Assembly (NCBI RefSeq): GCF_000003815.2
Contig: NC_049981.1
Location: forward strand, 29,032,669-29,096,668
Origin: Branchiostoma floridae
Lineage: Eukaryota > Chordata > Leptocardii > Amphioxiformes > Branchiostomatidae
DNA length: 64,000 bases
Direction: 5' to 3'
The position numbers and the translations under genes were made by a program. Every line of letters starts with the position of its first letter. Positions within the stretch are counted from its first letter, which is position 1. The notes under the pieces were generated by a model. It was not told the origin of the DNA. It made no database searches and was given only the letters and a program-made list of their open reading frames with translations. Shown here one piece after another: positions 48,401 through 56,030 of the stretch.

Positions 48401-51400
48401 AGACGATTAAGAACTGTTAAGCTAGTGAGATAAGTTTTGATTCCCAGTGTCTTTCCAAACTTTAAGCAATGATAGTTCTATCCAGTTTTCAAAACTACTG
48501 CAATGGTTAAATGAGTTGCATTTGGTAGGCCACAAGTTATGAGCCCATAAGTCATACTAAAGACTTGAAAATGGTACACAATGCTCTCTTTGCTTAGCAC
48601 TTGGCATTTGGGAAGGAATATGGCAGTTGAACACATACTACTGCCAGTGGACTAGGCTGCTTCTGTAATGATTGGTGTAGTGTGTAGGTCCAGGGCTACA
48701 GAAACAGAGATGGACACAGCTCTTTGGCCATCTGATGCAGGAAGGAATTTAACTTTACATATTGTTAACTAAGTTAATCCTGTGTTGCTGCCTGTAGAGC
48801 CGAGGGTAGTGTGAGCCCAGACCCTTTCCTGGTGGACCAGACTAAAGCAGTCATCCTGCAGTTGGAGACACAGAATGTGGGGAACTTGTTTGAGGACAGG
48901 TACGTGTGGGAAATGCATATAGATAGATAGGTAGATATCCCACCTTAGTTGGATCGACTGGGGCAGTGTACAGTCAAACCTGTCCATAGCGGCCACTCAA
49001 GGGACTGGTGAAATATGGCCACTATAGACAGGTGGCCACTATAGAGAAAATGTTGATCAATTGACCATGAGCAAGCTACACATGATTTCAGTTCCCACTA
49101 ATCTTTCTCATCGAGGAACATTGTCTCGATCGGTAAATTCACCGACAAAGACTTGCACCTTAATGGTCAAGGCATGCATACCTTCTGCTACCGCCCAAAT
49201 GACCCTGTAAGGAACTCCAAATCCTCGCGAACTACAATTTCAAACTCGGTGCAGGGTGACATAAGGCTGCAGTATGGTTGCAATAGGCAGTGTTTCTGTG
49301 TCAACGGGACCGGAAATCGTGTGGCCGTGGCTGCGTTGGACAGGTGGCCGCTAAGCCTATTTCTTAATCATTACGAATCCAAGGGACCGACAAAAAGTGG
49401 CCACTATGGCCAGGTGGCTGCTATACAAAGGTGGCCGCTAATACAGGTTTGACTGTATGTTACAGTAGATGACAACGCCTGCATTCTTTGCATGAAATTC
49501 TTTCAGACTGCATGTAGTTAAGCACAGTTGGATCCATTGTATGATTTGTTTTTGTCAAAGGATTTTTTATTAAGGCTATGGCAAACCAGCTATCCACCAA
49601 CAGTATACTGTAAATGCAGAAATGTTCGCGGTGGATTGATTTTCGCGGTTTTCGCGGCGGACACCTCACCGCGAATTTAAAACCACCGCGAACATTTTTC
49701 CATAACAGTAAGAGATTACAGTTCATGGTGCTACCGTGAAATTAAAACCACCGCGAAAAGTCCATTTTCCCGCTACCGCGAAATTAAATCCCCGCGAACT
49801 TAAATGTATTTACAGTATATGACAACTTTATCACAACTATGTCAAGACACATCTACTGTATATATCAATGGGTGTTGCTTGATTGCCATCAATCTGCTAC
49901 CACACACCTGTAGTACAAGAAATTGGACATGGCTCCTCCAGATAGAGACAACTTTCTACTAAGAACAGCAAAACCCACAAAACTGCAAGAAACATGTGCA
50001 GATTTACAGTTTTTACATCCCAGTGTCAGGGATTCCAGCAACTACAGCAGTATAATCACATACTGGATACTACTACTACAGTGGTTCCTGGAGTTTTACC
50101 TCTAATGCTTGATTCTCCCCAGACTGCAGTCCCCATCCAACCCTGCCCTGTCCTGTGCGGAGTGGTTCCTCCCCTCCAGTAGAGAGAAGTCTGTCAGTAA
50201 CGCCAGCAGCACCAGCAGCATCCTGGGAACTCCTGTCCTGGGCAGGCACCAGAGCAGCTCACCCAAACCTCTAAAGCTCTTCCAGAGGAGTCCACAGAGC
50301 TCCTTCTTACAGGGTGACTCACAAATTTCTTAAAACTTGCATTGTTTATCAGGGCTCGAAATACCACCTGCATATGCAGGTTAGTGCAGGTAAAATTGGA
50401 GCTGTGCAGGTATTTCTGGTGTCTACCTGTACCTAACCTGCACTGGTCCATGTACTGGATTTATACATAAATGTCATATGATGTAGGTGTATTGTTTTTA
50501 GCTTCATTGACTTTTACCACCTATCAAGTATAAAAGAAAAAAAAATAGCAATGGTTCCTGAACAATTTCAGTATGATCCATACTTTCTAAATTCAGTGGT
50601 GCAGGTAAAATTTGTCTGGTGCAGGTAATTTTTAATGTTACCTGCACTAGTGCAAGTATGCAGAAAAAGGTATTTTGAGCCCTGTTTATATTGTGATTCA
50701 TAGTGTGGTTGGAAATGAAAAATGTTGTGGGTAAGGTGTGACTGGTCGTTCAGTAATGTAACCAGCTGTGATGTTGGTGTGTTACTTCAAATGGCGGTTA
50801 TGTGCAGATACAGATACGGAAGAGTAAGTCATTAAAAGTATTATATTTTCTAAAAGTTTGTATTGTATGTACTAGTATGTCATAGTATATCATGGTCTTC
50901 CATTTTATGTGTACTTCAAATATATTTACTGTATCTTACTGTGTGCATATACATGTACAATAAGTATTAACTAACATATAATCATGCACTCCTTTACCTG
51001 GTAGTGCCAGGAGCCAGAACTGAGGGAGACAACATCAGCCACTCTGGGAGTGAGCACAGCGGGAGTGGTGTGCCGTCCATGGGGGGAGACAGCCCCCACT
51101 CCACACCTAGCCTGGGGCGCAGGCACCTTAGGAAACAATCAGAGGGCTCAGGGTCAGGGCAGTCAGGGGAGAGTGGGAACAGCAGTGGACTTTTCAAGGT
51201 AGAGTTCATTTTACACAGATTCCAGAAAGGATTGGGTGGAACTAGAAAAAAAAGACTACTCTATACTTCCAAACAGTTTATGTAAAGGATTAGTTGAACT
51301 AGAAACAAAAAGATAAGTTGTGTATCCGAACAGCAGTGGACTTTTCAAGTTAAGTTCCAGAAAAAAAAACTGATTGACAAACAAGCTTCTTGAACTTTGA

Positions 51401-54400
51401 TCGTGTCATATTACATGTTGCCCATATTTAGAACTTTCCACCTTGCACCAGTACTTTTGGGTAAGAAGATACTGGCAGCTCTTGTGACCTTTCTTACTTT
51501 GTGTTTCAGCTGAAGAGTAAGAGATTAATTCCTGATGCTTTCGAGATGTCCAACATGAACAGAGTACTGGTGGGACAAGACAAGGAAGAGCTGTCGTATT
51601 CAACAAAGTATGTATAATTTACATGTTTGATACATGAGCAAGTATTTTAGTCACCTGTCTATTTATTAGGTCTTATACAGTCAAACCTGTATTAGCGGCC
51701 ACCTTTGCATAACGGCCACCTGCCCATAGTGGCCACTTTTTGTCGGTCCCTTGGATTCGTAATGATTAAGAAATAGGCTTAGCGGCCACCTGTCCAACGC
51801 GGCCACGGCCACACGATTTCCGGTCCCACAGGTACAAAAACACTGCCGATAACGGCCACGCGGACCGTTGATCTACGTTTCGGCACGCGATCGGCTATAT
51901 ACAGCTGTCGTATGGTCACCCTACGCCGGATTTAAAACCTCTTTGATTTATTTTCAAAACAAAACTTCGTAAACTGGCGCTACCCATACCTGCCGACAAA
52001 CGAGGTCATATAAGGTCAATAGACGACACCAATATTACGGAGGTAAATTGCGTTAAAGATACGTTCTAATACACTACCGCTTAGGTTAATTTTCATCACA
52101 AAAACTTTCTGAATGAATTGTTACAAAGACAAAATAATATGAACTTCAGGCTATGGTGGATTTTTCTTACATTTATTAAGAGATAAGTCTAAAATGACGA
52201 GACTTTTCTTGTGAGTACCACATTAGCATAATGGGCGAACCTGACGTGTGAACGCGGGAGGGAACACACGGACGGCGAAGTATCAAAGGATACAAGACGA
52301 AAGATCAAATCATGACGATACCGGTCTCTTCAGACAATATAAACTGTAGAACATTTAAAACTTTTTATAGCTTTTATTTTCTTAATACATATAGTGTAAA
52401 AATCATTGCAGTACATGTACAGTACTGTATTATGTGAATAAAGATCAGTGGGTACTAAAACCATGTGTAAATTATTGCTTGTGGTCAATTAATTAACATA
52501 TTCTCTATAGGGACCACCTCTCTATAGTGGCCAATTTTGACCAGTCCCTTGAGTGGCCGCTATAGACAGGTTTGACTGTATATAGATATTGATCTTTTGC
52601 AAAACACGTGCACACACATCAAGACATCTGTCATACATGTAATTTGTTATTGCAAAAGTCTCTTAAGTTGCCAAGCCCCGATATGTCCAGCATACAGATA
52701 TGTGCCCTGTGTGCAGCGTTTGGGATAGGGTATTCCCCCAAAGTACATGTAACAGCCTTCAGCGCGTGTAGCAGGCGAAACCCAGAAGTTAGGGGCATCA
52801 GCCTTGTTCAGAGGTTTCTTTTTAGAGGTCAGCAGGCAAACTGAGGGCATACTGTAATTCACTTTGTCTTCTCGGTACCAAACTTTCACGGTCTGAGAAA
52901 ATCTAACTTGTTCTCGGAACTAAATGTTCACTGTCACGGCAAGTGCACATACAAAAAAGCCTGTGAATTATCTGTTATCGGTAATGATAAGTTCACGTTA
53001 CAGTCGTCACCATGAAAACCGTGAACATAACAGTACATTGAAAAAATCAGGAATTACAGTATATTTGGGCTGAGTCTCTGCCAGGTTAAGGTTAAAGAGA
53101 ACAGAGCGGGGCTGTACAAGTGTCTGGTGGTAGACTTGTACTGTTCCAGACAGTGATCTGATACTTACACCCCTCCCTTCCCCTCCAGACTGACCTGTGG
53201 AGTAGACAACACCTTGTTCCAGTACCTGGCGGTGAACTCTGCAGCGGGCGTGGTGGTGTGCCCCACCCAACAGGAGGTGGGGAGACTGGGCGGGGCCCTC
53301 CACATGGATGTCATCAGGAACTTCTACCGCTGCTGCCAGACCATCCACGGCATGTTTGAGAACAGCGCACAAGTCAAGGTACTGTAATTCCTGATTTTTT
53401 CAATGTACTGTTATGTTCACGGTTTTCACGGTGACGACTATAACGTGAACTTATCATTACCGATAACAAATAATTCACAGGCTTTATTGTGTGTGCACTT
53501 GCCGTGACAGTGAACATTTAGTTCCGAGAACAAGTTAGATTTTCTCAGACCGTGAAAGTTTGGTACCGAGAAGACAAAATGAATTACAGTACATGTGAAC
53601 TACGTACTTCCAAGATGTTAAGCATTTGCTCAAAGCAAGATGACATGTACATGTACATGCAGGTCTTGTGTGTTGAAGTTGACAGTTGTGTAAATCTTTA
53701 AAGTTTCATGGTCGTTTTCTGCAAATATGTTTCCCTTTTATGACTACTATACTAATGAATATTAATTGTTTCAAGCAGTTATCACGGATTTGAAGCCTAT
53801 CAAAAACTTCTTTTTCCTTCCTTCTGCAAAATAAAATCAACACAAAAGTAAATGAATTTCAGTCTGCAGTCTTGGCCCAAGCCTGATTTGTGCGCTAATG
53901 GTAGAGTTTACAGTTCTTTGGCTAAAGAATGTTGAAATTGAGGAATATAAGAGGGTGGTGTGTTCAGAGCGTTGTGCATTTCCTCTCTCCAGGAGCTGAG
54001 AGACAGGAACGTTGACGGCCCCCTGCACACGGAGAGTCCCCTGGGTGTTGTCACAGAGCAGGGTGTTCTCTTCCACTGTGGGCCGGCCAACCTGAGCGAC
54101 TCCAAACGGGGAACGACCCCTACCATCACCTACTGGGTTGTCGGGTAAGGACTACAGCAGATACTGAACCTTCTGCCTGCTTACACACCTTCTATTCTAT
54201 TTCTATGCTGTACTGGGCAAAGCCCCTTTTAGGGGCATCCCGCCCAGGTGAGAAAAACGAGGTGCACGGCATTAGTGCGACCGGTGGTGGTGGTGGTGCT
54301 CCGAAAAAGAAAACTAGTGAGTGCATCAAAAAGTAACAACAGAACAAAAAGGTGAGGTGATGGCCGCGCTAATGGTATGTATCTACATGTGGGGGACGGG

Positions 54401-54989
54401 GAGGCCCATGTGCTGGGCCAGCCCCGTCTTGAAGGTTGTCAGTGATGGTGATGTGACTAGCTGTGGTGGTAGTACCTTGTACCAAATCTTATACATGCAT
54501 ATATATAATATATATATATATACACATGTGTAACCCTATGTCTATGCGCTTGTTCTTTCATTATTTCCTCCCTTGTGATGTACATTGCATTTGAATTGAA
54601 ATATGATGCCATGTGTGCATTCTTCACTATTGTAGTATTTTAGTTATAGGTTTTATACTGGTAAAGCCACAATGTACTTGACTGTTACCAGTAAGTTAGT
54701 TTCAAAATTCTAGGTATTTACTTAAGCCTAGCTGAAGCAATGCGTGTGGCAGAGGACAGAGCTAGATGGAGGAGTGTGGTTCAACGAATTTGCATGGTGC
54801 CCCAACGACCCACTAGAAGGTCAAGGGATAGGTGAGGTGAGGTTGACTTATGTTCTATAATGTTTATCCCACTGCAGGAGACTGTACATGGCCAAAGAAC
54901 CCAAGGAGGTGTTTGTGTGCTTCCAGGACGGGACACAGGACAATGTTGTAGAGATGGCTTTCAAGCTGCTCTTTGGAACAGACCTGTGA
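27293..54989 (+). CDS. INTU: Inturned, CPLANE complex subunit (19 coding exons)
   Basis: INTU works with FUZ and WDPCP at the basal body in ciliogenesis and planar cell polarity; INTU-FUZ is reported as an exchange factor for RAB23. Coding exons: 27293-27402, 28219-28280, 35015-35782, 36450-36535, 39708-39914, 42536-42651, 43652-43819, 44307-44481, 46076-46129, 46878-46940, 47753-47977, 48284-48333, 48798-48899, 50123-50313, 51005-51198, 51510-51607, 53189-53378, 53993-54144, 54878-54989. Every junction has GT/AG and matching phase; the sum is 3123 nt, 1040 residues plus stop (human about 940). The order is an acidic N-terminus, a Ser/Arg-rich region, a PDZ domain (about 245-349), then longin-type segments to the C-terminus. 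Blocks typical of INTU include [74 protein letters not shown] and VCFQDGTQD. The first two exons are the least certain. Confidence 0.92.
27463..27490. repeat. CCAAGGAGGTT fold-back repeat 1
   Basis: CCAAGGAGGTTAA, two bases, then TTAACCTTCTTGG: a 28-bp near-perfect palindrome just inside INTU intron 1. Related ones are at 27711-27742 and 29054-29089. Confidence 0.7.
27711..27742. repeat. CCAAGGAGGTT fold-back repeat 2
   Basis: AAGGAGGTTT and AAACCTCCTT arms around a short ATC-rich loop in INTU intron 1. Confidence 0.65.
28219..28280 (+). CDS. INTU: INTU coding exon 2 (residues 37-58), candidate
   Basis: Acceptor CCCACTTTTTCACAG ends at 28218 and donor ATAG|GTACCC starts at 28281. The frame through 20 codons ([20 protein letters not shown]) has no stop and takes phase 2 in and phase 1 out, exactly bridging exons 1 and 3. 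No homology is recognised, so support is splice sites and phase only. Confidence 0.5.
28281..30005. other. INTU: INTU intron 2, first part
   Basis: No exon or RNA gene seen apart from the 36-bp palindrome at 29054-29089. Confidence 0.5.
29054..29089. repeat. 36-bp perfect palindrome flanked by GTACATG
   Basis: Arms CAAGGAGGTTATATCACA and its exact reverse complement with no loop. The 7-bp word GTACATG stands directly on both sides (29047-29053 and 29090-29096), as a target duplication would. Confidence 0.75.
30009..30290 (+). mobile_element. tRNA-derived SINE, second family
   Basis: Box A-like TGGCCGAGTGGGTAGAG and box B-like GAGTTCGATCC at about 30018-30075, then a body with CATACCAAAGACT and ATGGTACATGCTG. 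A decayed relative lies at 48500-48760. Target duplications were not found, so ends are approximate. It is not a functional tRNA gene because no acceptor stem closes. Confidence 0.75.
30640..32790 (-). mobile_element. 5'-truncated non-LTR retrotransposon (LINE) in INTU intron 2
   Basis: Spans the reverse-transcriptase ORF and a 3' end made of an AAATAAATA-type microsatellite (30645-30665 on the + strand), typical of CR1/L2-like LINEs. The 5' part with the endonuclease is missing. It is antisense to INTU. Confidence 0.85.
30722..32767 (-). CDS. LINE reverse transcriptase (ORF2 fragment, 681 aa)
   Basis: An unbroken frame of 681 codons. RT motif A ([13 protein letters not shown]), motif B ([20 protein letters not shown]) and the catalytic YADD (464-467) are intact. 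No endonuclease precedes it, so the first Met is probably not the native start. The lack of stops or frameshifts suggests a recent insertion. CR1/L2-like affinity is inferred from motif style. It can have no role in INTU. Confidence 0.9.
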   Translation of the reverse strand: MDMYVNWERATPADLLRYQTYSNTLLSNIFIPDDVLYCNNPNCDNDTHKNAILHLSNQIINTLLAAASASLPYKKRSSPYSVPGWNAVVKEAHQAARDAFLLWRQLGRPRHGAVWNIMRKTRAKFKLLLRQCRRSEAQSRADALAMHLHQGGCKSFWNALRSQNRSKPNLPNTVDGYTGATDIANMWRNYYSSLFNSVNSANHKPSVMHAMESDVSDVPTVTVGEVCDAINDLSNGKASDVQGISAEHLKNAGPQLPVLLSILISSMLRHAYVPPSILNVVLVPVLKKPSCNASNKDSYRPIAIASPLLKVIESVLLTYLDDFLCSPSNQFGFKKKHGTDLCIFALKEIIQYYRQRGSPVFACFLDASKAFDRVNHWTLFKKLMDRGVPMYLVRFLVVWYSTLSFCVRWGHTLSDTFTAMNGLPQGSILSPILFNVYVSDLSTELLRSGVGCYVGDTLVNHLMYADDICLVCPSVKALQRLISICELSGADIDMLFNESKTLCMYFPCRRFRMSMPLPPLMLYGTALKYASSTTYLGYIITPDLSDDAAIRAHVRGFYSRANSLLRRFRYCSAAVKSELFSAYCSPMYCAQIWSNYSVSTISKLRVAYHSAMKLLFSVGRHTSTSWLFVNNRTDMFDARRRKVTYSFVTRLLSSDNDIIRVLVHSDGFCHSTFWRHYVKYL
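32801..32830. repeat. Solo end of the GGCCACACC MITE family
   Basis: GGCCACATCAATTTAGTTCC and following bases match the terminal inverted repeat of the element at 6533-6893 with a few changes; no partner end is found nearby. Confidence 0.5.
32895..33128. repeat. Cluster of nested palindromes built on CCTAGG and GATCG
   Basis: GTAGAATCGTCGATTCTCCT at about 32918 pairs with AGGAGAATCAACGATTCTAC ending near 33008 to form a hairpin with a stem of about 44 bp. Two further partial units (GCGATCGGGGTCTCTCCTAG and GCGATCGGGATCTCTCCTAG) follow at about 33025 and 33095. No coding frame. Confidence 0.7.
33129..35014. other. INTU: INTU intron 2, last part
   Basis: AT-rich with A-runs (33225-33252). Nothing else recognised. 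Confidence 0.5.
35015..35782 (+). CDS. INTU: INTU coding exon 3 (residues 58-314)
   Basis: The largest exon. A Ser/Arg-rich segment has four RR.(S/T)-type sites (RRKVS, RRMS, RRIS, RRTS) within about 55 residues. [15 protein letters not shown] aligns with the WLDSVQ-NGELFYLE block of vertebrate INTU. The end begins the PDZ domain ([16 protein letters not shown]). The donor AATAG|GTAAGT is strong. The acceptor at 35014 is poor in pyrimidines, so the ATG at 35017 could be an independent start in a shorter transcript. Confidence 0.85.
35783..36449. other. INTU: INTU intron 3
   Basis: Short CAAT tandem repeat at 36098-36117; otherwise nothing recognised. Confidence 0.6.
36450..36535 (+). CDS. 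INTU: INTU coding exon 4, PDZ core
   Basis: Acceptor TTTGCCCATAG, donor GAG|GTAAAT. Encodes [20 protein letters not shown], the second half of the PDZ domain. Confidence 0.95.
36536..39707. other. INTU: INTU intron 4
   Basis: 3.2 kb with no exon, RNA gene or clear repeat recognised. Confidence 0.5.
39708..39914 (+). CDS. INTU: INTU coding exon 5
   Basis: 69 codons, phase 0 at both ends. VKLTMEP completes the PDZ strand, then a Pro/Glu-rich linker, then SELVKLVSG and PHIVMYLTM, the start of the first longin-type part. Confidence 0.95.
39915..42417. other. INTU: INTU intron 5, main part
   Basis: No repeat or gene recognised before the MITE at its 3' end. A Cys-rich 89-codon frame on the - strand (41404-41673) has no splice or homology support. 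Confidence 0.5.
42418..42514. mobile_element. TAGCCTGG MITE just before INTU exon 6
   Basis: 97 bp: TAGCCTGGTTACCAAACCCC and the near reverse complement TGGGGTATGGTATCCAGGCTA at the other end. It stops 21 bp before the exon at 42536, so it adjoins the polypyrimidine tract and branch region. Confidence 0.65.
42536..42651 (+). CDS. INTU: INTU coding exon 6
   Basis: [20 protein letters not shown] then [17 protein letters not shown]; phase 0 in, phase 2 out. Matches the first longin-type domain of INTU. Confidence 0.95.
42709..42882. mobile_element. pogo-like MITE (CAGTGGAAGCC)
   Basis: 174 bp with ends CAGTGGAAGCCGCTTAATTG and its near reverse complement, flanked by TA on both sides. Lies 57 bp after the INTU exon 6 donor. 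Confidence 0.75.
43110..43545 (+). mobile_element. 3' end of a LINE (5'-truncated)
   Basis: An open frame to TAA at 43436-43438 has a zinc-knuckle-like FCIFCDKSF...[13 protein letters not shown] segment, typical of the C-terminus of several LINE ORF2 proteins. A short 3' UTR and a CATTGT-repeat tail (about 43522-43540) follow. It is in INTU intron 6 in sense orientation. Confidence 0.75.
43652..43819 (+). CDS. INTU: INTU coding exon 7
   Basis: [20 protein letters not shown] then [16 protein letters not shown]; phase 2 both sides. Strong INTU match. Confidence 0.96.
43888..43990. repeat. Dispersed repeat shared with 59165-59256 (inverted)
   Basis: About 90 bp reading CAAACTCCGCTGTCCAGGGC to GCGTTATTTAATCAGGC occurs as a reverse complement at 59165-59256. 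Family unknown. Confidence 0.7.
44110..44279. mobile_element. hAT-like MITE with 8-bp target duplication, next to INTU exon 8
   Basis: 170 bp with inverted arms TACTCTCCAAGCAG...GGTTAGGCTC over about 40 bp plus an inner GATAAAAA/GGGCTTTCTATTTTGT hairpin. CCAAACTG flanks both sides (44102-44109, 44280-44287), an 8-bp duplication as in hAT elements. It ends 27 bp before the exon at 44307; the right duplication lies inside the acceptor region. Confidence 0.8.
44307..44481 (+). CDS. INTU: INTU coding exon 8
   Basis: [20 protein letters not shown] then a Ser-rich loop and LHIPEDIK; phase 2 in, 0 out. Confidence 0.95.
44790..44892. repeat. Hairpin with AATACAACACGGTG arms
   Basis: AATACAACACGGTGTATTCC near 44790 and its reverse complement near 44892 form a 21-bp perfect stem around a GC-rich loop, in INTU intron 8. 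It is probably part of a larger small element; outer limits are unclear. Confidence 0.65.
44893..46075. other. INTU: INTU intron 8, remainder
   Basis: No other feature recognised. Confidence 0.5.
46076..46129 (+). CDS. INTU: INTU coding exon 9 (18 codons)
   Basis: [18 protein letters not shown], matching the DLEAADFAE block of vertebrate INTU; phase 0 both sides. Confidence 0.93.
46130..46877. other. INTU: INTU intron 9
   Basis: Nothing recognised. Confidence 0.5.
46878..46940 (+). CDS. INTU: INTU coding exon 10 (21 codons)
   Basis: [20 protein letters not shown] then K; phase 0 both sides. Directly continues exon 9 in the vertebrate protein. Confidence 0.94.
47177..47718. mobile_element. 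Harbinger-like element, TIR GGCCACAGCAA, TAA duplication
   Basis: 542 bp. GGCCACAGCAAATTAATTTT and the near reverse complement at the right end, flanked by TAA on both sides (47174-47176, 47719-47721). A 3-bp TAA duplication fits PIF/Harbinger. It lies in INTU intron 10 and ends 34 bp before exon 11. No transposase. Confidence 0.75.
47753..47977 (+). CDS. INTU: INTU coding exon 11
   Basis: 75 codons: [30 protein letters not shown] and [13 protein letters not shown], the most conserved part of INTU. Phase 0 both sides. Confidence 0.97.
48284..48333 (+). CDS. INTU: INTU coding exon 12
   Basis: [16 protein letters not shown], matching the LLEAGGCAS block; phase 0 in, 2 out. Confidence 0.95.
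48500..48760 (+). mobile_element. Decayed copy of the 30-kb SINE family
   Basis: GCATTTGGTAGGCCACAAGT and the downstream body (CATACTAAAGACT, ATGGTACACAATGCT) match the SINE at 30009-30290 with many changes. The tRNA-like head is mostly lost. Confidence 0.6.
48798..48899 (+). CDS. INTU: INTU coding exon 13
   Basis: [20 protein letters not shown] then [13 protein letters not shown]; phase 2 both sides. Corresponds to the PDxxYVDQVKxTLxQL region. Confidence 0.95.
48971..49455. mobile_element. pogo-like element (CAGTCAAACC), 485 bp
   Basis: Ends CAGTCAAACCTGTCCATAGC and reverse complement, TA on both sides, GTGGCCACTAT words near both ends. Interior without transposase. In INTU intron 13. Confidence 0.78.
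49608..49815. mobile_element. CTGTAAATGCAG/TTCGCGG MITE, 208 bp
   Basis: TA-flanked, ends CTGTAAATGCAGAAATG and CATTT-type reverse complement, with several TTCGCGG/CCGCGAA inverted words inside. Near-identical to 58090-58271 and to the ends of 18673-19603. Confidence 0.8.
50123..50313 (+). CDS. INTU: INTU coding exon 14
   Basis: [20 protein letters not shown] then a Ser/Pro-rich stretch; phase 2 in, 1 out. LSCAxWFL..SREK is an INTU block. Confidence 0.95.
50351..50683 (-). mobile_element. CAGGGCTCGAAA element, copy 2 (inverted), 5-bp duplication
   Basis: Same family as 391-746, opposite orientation. TTTAT flanks both ends directly, a 5-bp target duplication. INTU intron 14. Confidence 0.8.
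51005..51198 (+). CDS. INTU: INTU coding exon 15, Ser/Gly-rich
   Basis: Low-complexity linker ([20 protein letters not shown], then [17 protein letters not shown]). Phase 1 in, 0 out. The matching linker in vertebrate INTU has the same character. Confidence 0.85.
51510..51607 (+). CDS. INTU: INTU coding exon 16
   Basis: [20 protein letters not shown] then [12 protein letters not shown]; phase 0 in, 2 out. Confidence 0.9.
51678..52578. mobile_element. pogo-like element (CAGTCAAACC), 901 bp
   Basis: CAGTCAAACCTGTATTAGCG to TATAGACAGGTTTGACTG, TA on both sides. The largest of the three copies, with about 700 bp of unique interior and no transposase frame. INTU intron 16. Confidence 0.8.
52857..53059 (+). 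mobile_element. CTGTAATTC MITE, copy upstream of INTU exon 17
   Basis: 203 bp, TA-flanked, ends CTGTAATTCACTTTGTC and AGGAATTACAG. It is the reverse complement of 53382-53589 along nearly its whole length. Starts again 129 bp before exon 17. Confidence 0.88.
53189..53378 (+). CDS. INTU: INTU coding exon 17
   Basis: [20 protein letters not shown], then [10 protein letters not shown] and [14 protein letters not shown], matching the C-terminal longin-type domain. Acceptor CCCCTCCAG at 53188; donor AAG|GTACTG, where the bases from +4 on belong to a MITE. Confidence 0.96.
53382..53589 (-). mobile_element. CTGTAATTC MITE inserted at the INTU exon 17 splice donor
   Basis: 208 bp, inverted relative to 52857-53059. 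Its left TA (53380-53381) forms bases +2 and +3 of the intron, and the element starts at +4. The TA at the other end is 53590-53591. Confidence 0.9.
53590..53992. other. INTU: INTU intron 17, remainder
   Basis: Nothing recognised. Confidence 0.5.
53993..54144 (+). CDS. INTU: INTU coding exon 18
   Basis: [20 protein letters not shown] then PTITYWVV; phase 0 in, 2 out. Matches EHGVLFECSPGN...AYWVVG in vertebrates. Confidence 0.96.
54145..54877. other. INTU: INTU intron 18
   Basis: Contains a GTG tract (about 54283-54298) and an (AT)n tract at about 54500-54520. No gene. Confidence 0.5.
54878..54989 (+). CDS. INTU: INTU last coding exon
   Basis: [20 protein letters not shown] then [13 protein letters not shown] and TGA at 54987-54989. 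Ends at the same place as vertebrate INTU (FKLFFGL.L). Confidence 0.97.
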
Positions 54990-55243
54990 TGGTCTTCTGA
55001 TTTGTGTTGCCCAGTATGGGAGACTTCCATCATTTGTAACATTCTGTAAGGTTGAATAATCAGCTTGTGACAAGGGTTCCAAAAAATCTTTGCAAATTTA
55101 TGGGTTTTGGAAGATTTGCAAACGCAGAGTGCTGATGCCAAAGTGATCATCTTAAAGATCATGAGCAAGGAAAGGCAAGACAGTTCTCAGTTGATGTTCA
55201 AATCGCTTCTCTCCTAACCTGGTTCAGGTGGGCATAGAGGGCA

Positions 55244-55576
55244 GGGCTCGAAATACTTTTTTTCTGCATACCTGCACTGGTGCAGGTAACATTGAAAATA
55301 ACCCGCACCCGACAAATTTTACCTGCACCACTCTGAATTTAGGAAGTATGGATCATACTGAAATTGTGCAGGAACCATTATTTTATACTTAATAGGTGGT
55401 AACAGTCAACGCAGCTGATAACAATCCACATGCACCTTACCTACATCATAGGATATTTATGTATAAAACCTAGTACATGACCAGTGCAGGTTAGGTGCAG
55501 GTAGACACCAGAAATACCTGCACAGCACCAATTTTACCTGCACTAACCTGCATATGCAGGTGGTATTTCGAGCCCT
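55244..55576 (+). mobile_element. CAGGGCTCGAAA element, copy 3, 5-bp duplication
   Basis: CAGGGCTCGAAATAC to TATTTCGAGCCCTG, flanked directly by GAGGG on both sides. Probably transcribed in the INTU 3' UTR. Confidence 0.85.
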
Positions 55577-56030
55577 GGAGGGACAGGAATGTTGTAGGTT
55601 TTTATGGAAGATTCCAGTTCTAGTTAACTATATGTTTGTAACTTTGTAAAGGCTTAGGACTGCAACCATCATGTACAGTAATGAAAATGTGGTTATCAGT
55701 TTTCCTCACATATACATACGTCCATGTTTTCCAAAGGAAAGATTAATATGTTTTGCCTGTTTCTTGGATGTTACAGCAGCCATTTTAACCATAACCTCAT
55801 GTTTCCGTCATTAACTGTCCTTTTACAGCATCCATATCTTCCTAAGATTTTGAAAAACACAGGAGTGGTGGTCTATGCTGCCACAAAGAGCTTATATTTG
55901 GGGAATCATAGTTTCATGGTTCTTACTTTGAAAAAAACAACAACATGTTTTTACAAAACTTTTACACATTCCAATAAAAATACATGCATTGGAAACTCAG
56001 TATCATTTGAAGAAACTGTATATTGAAGTT

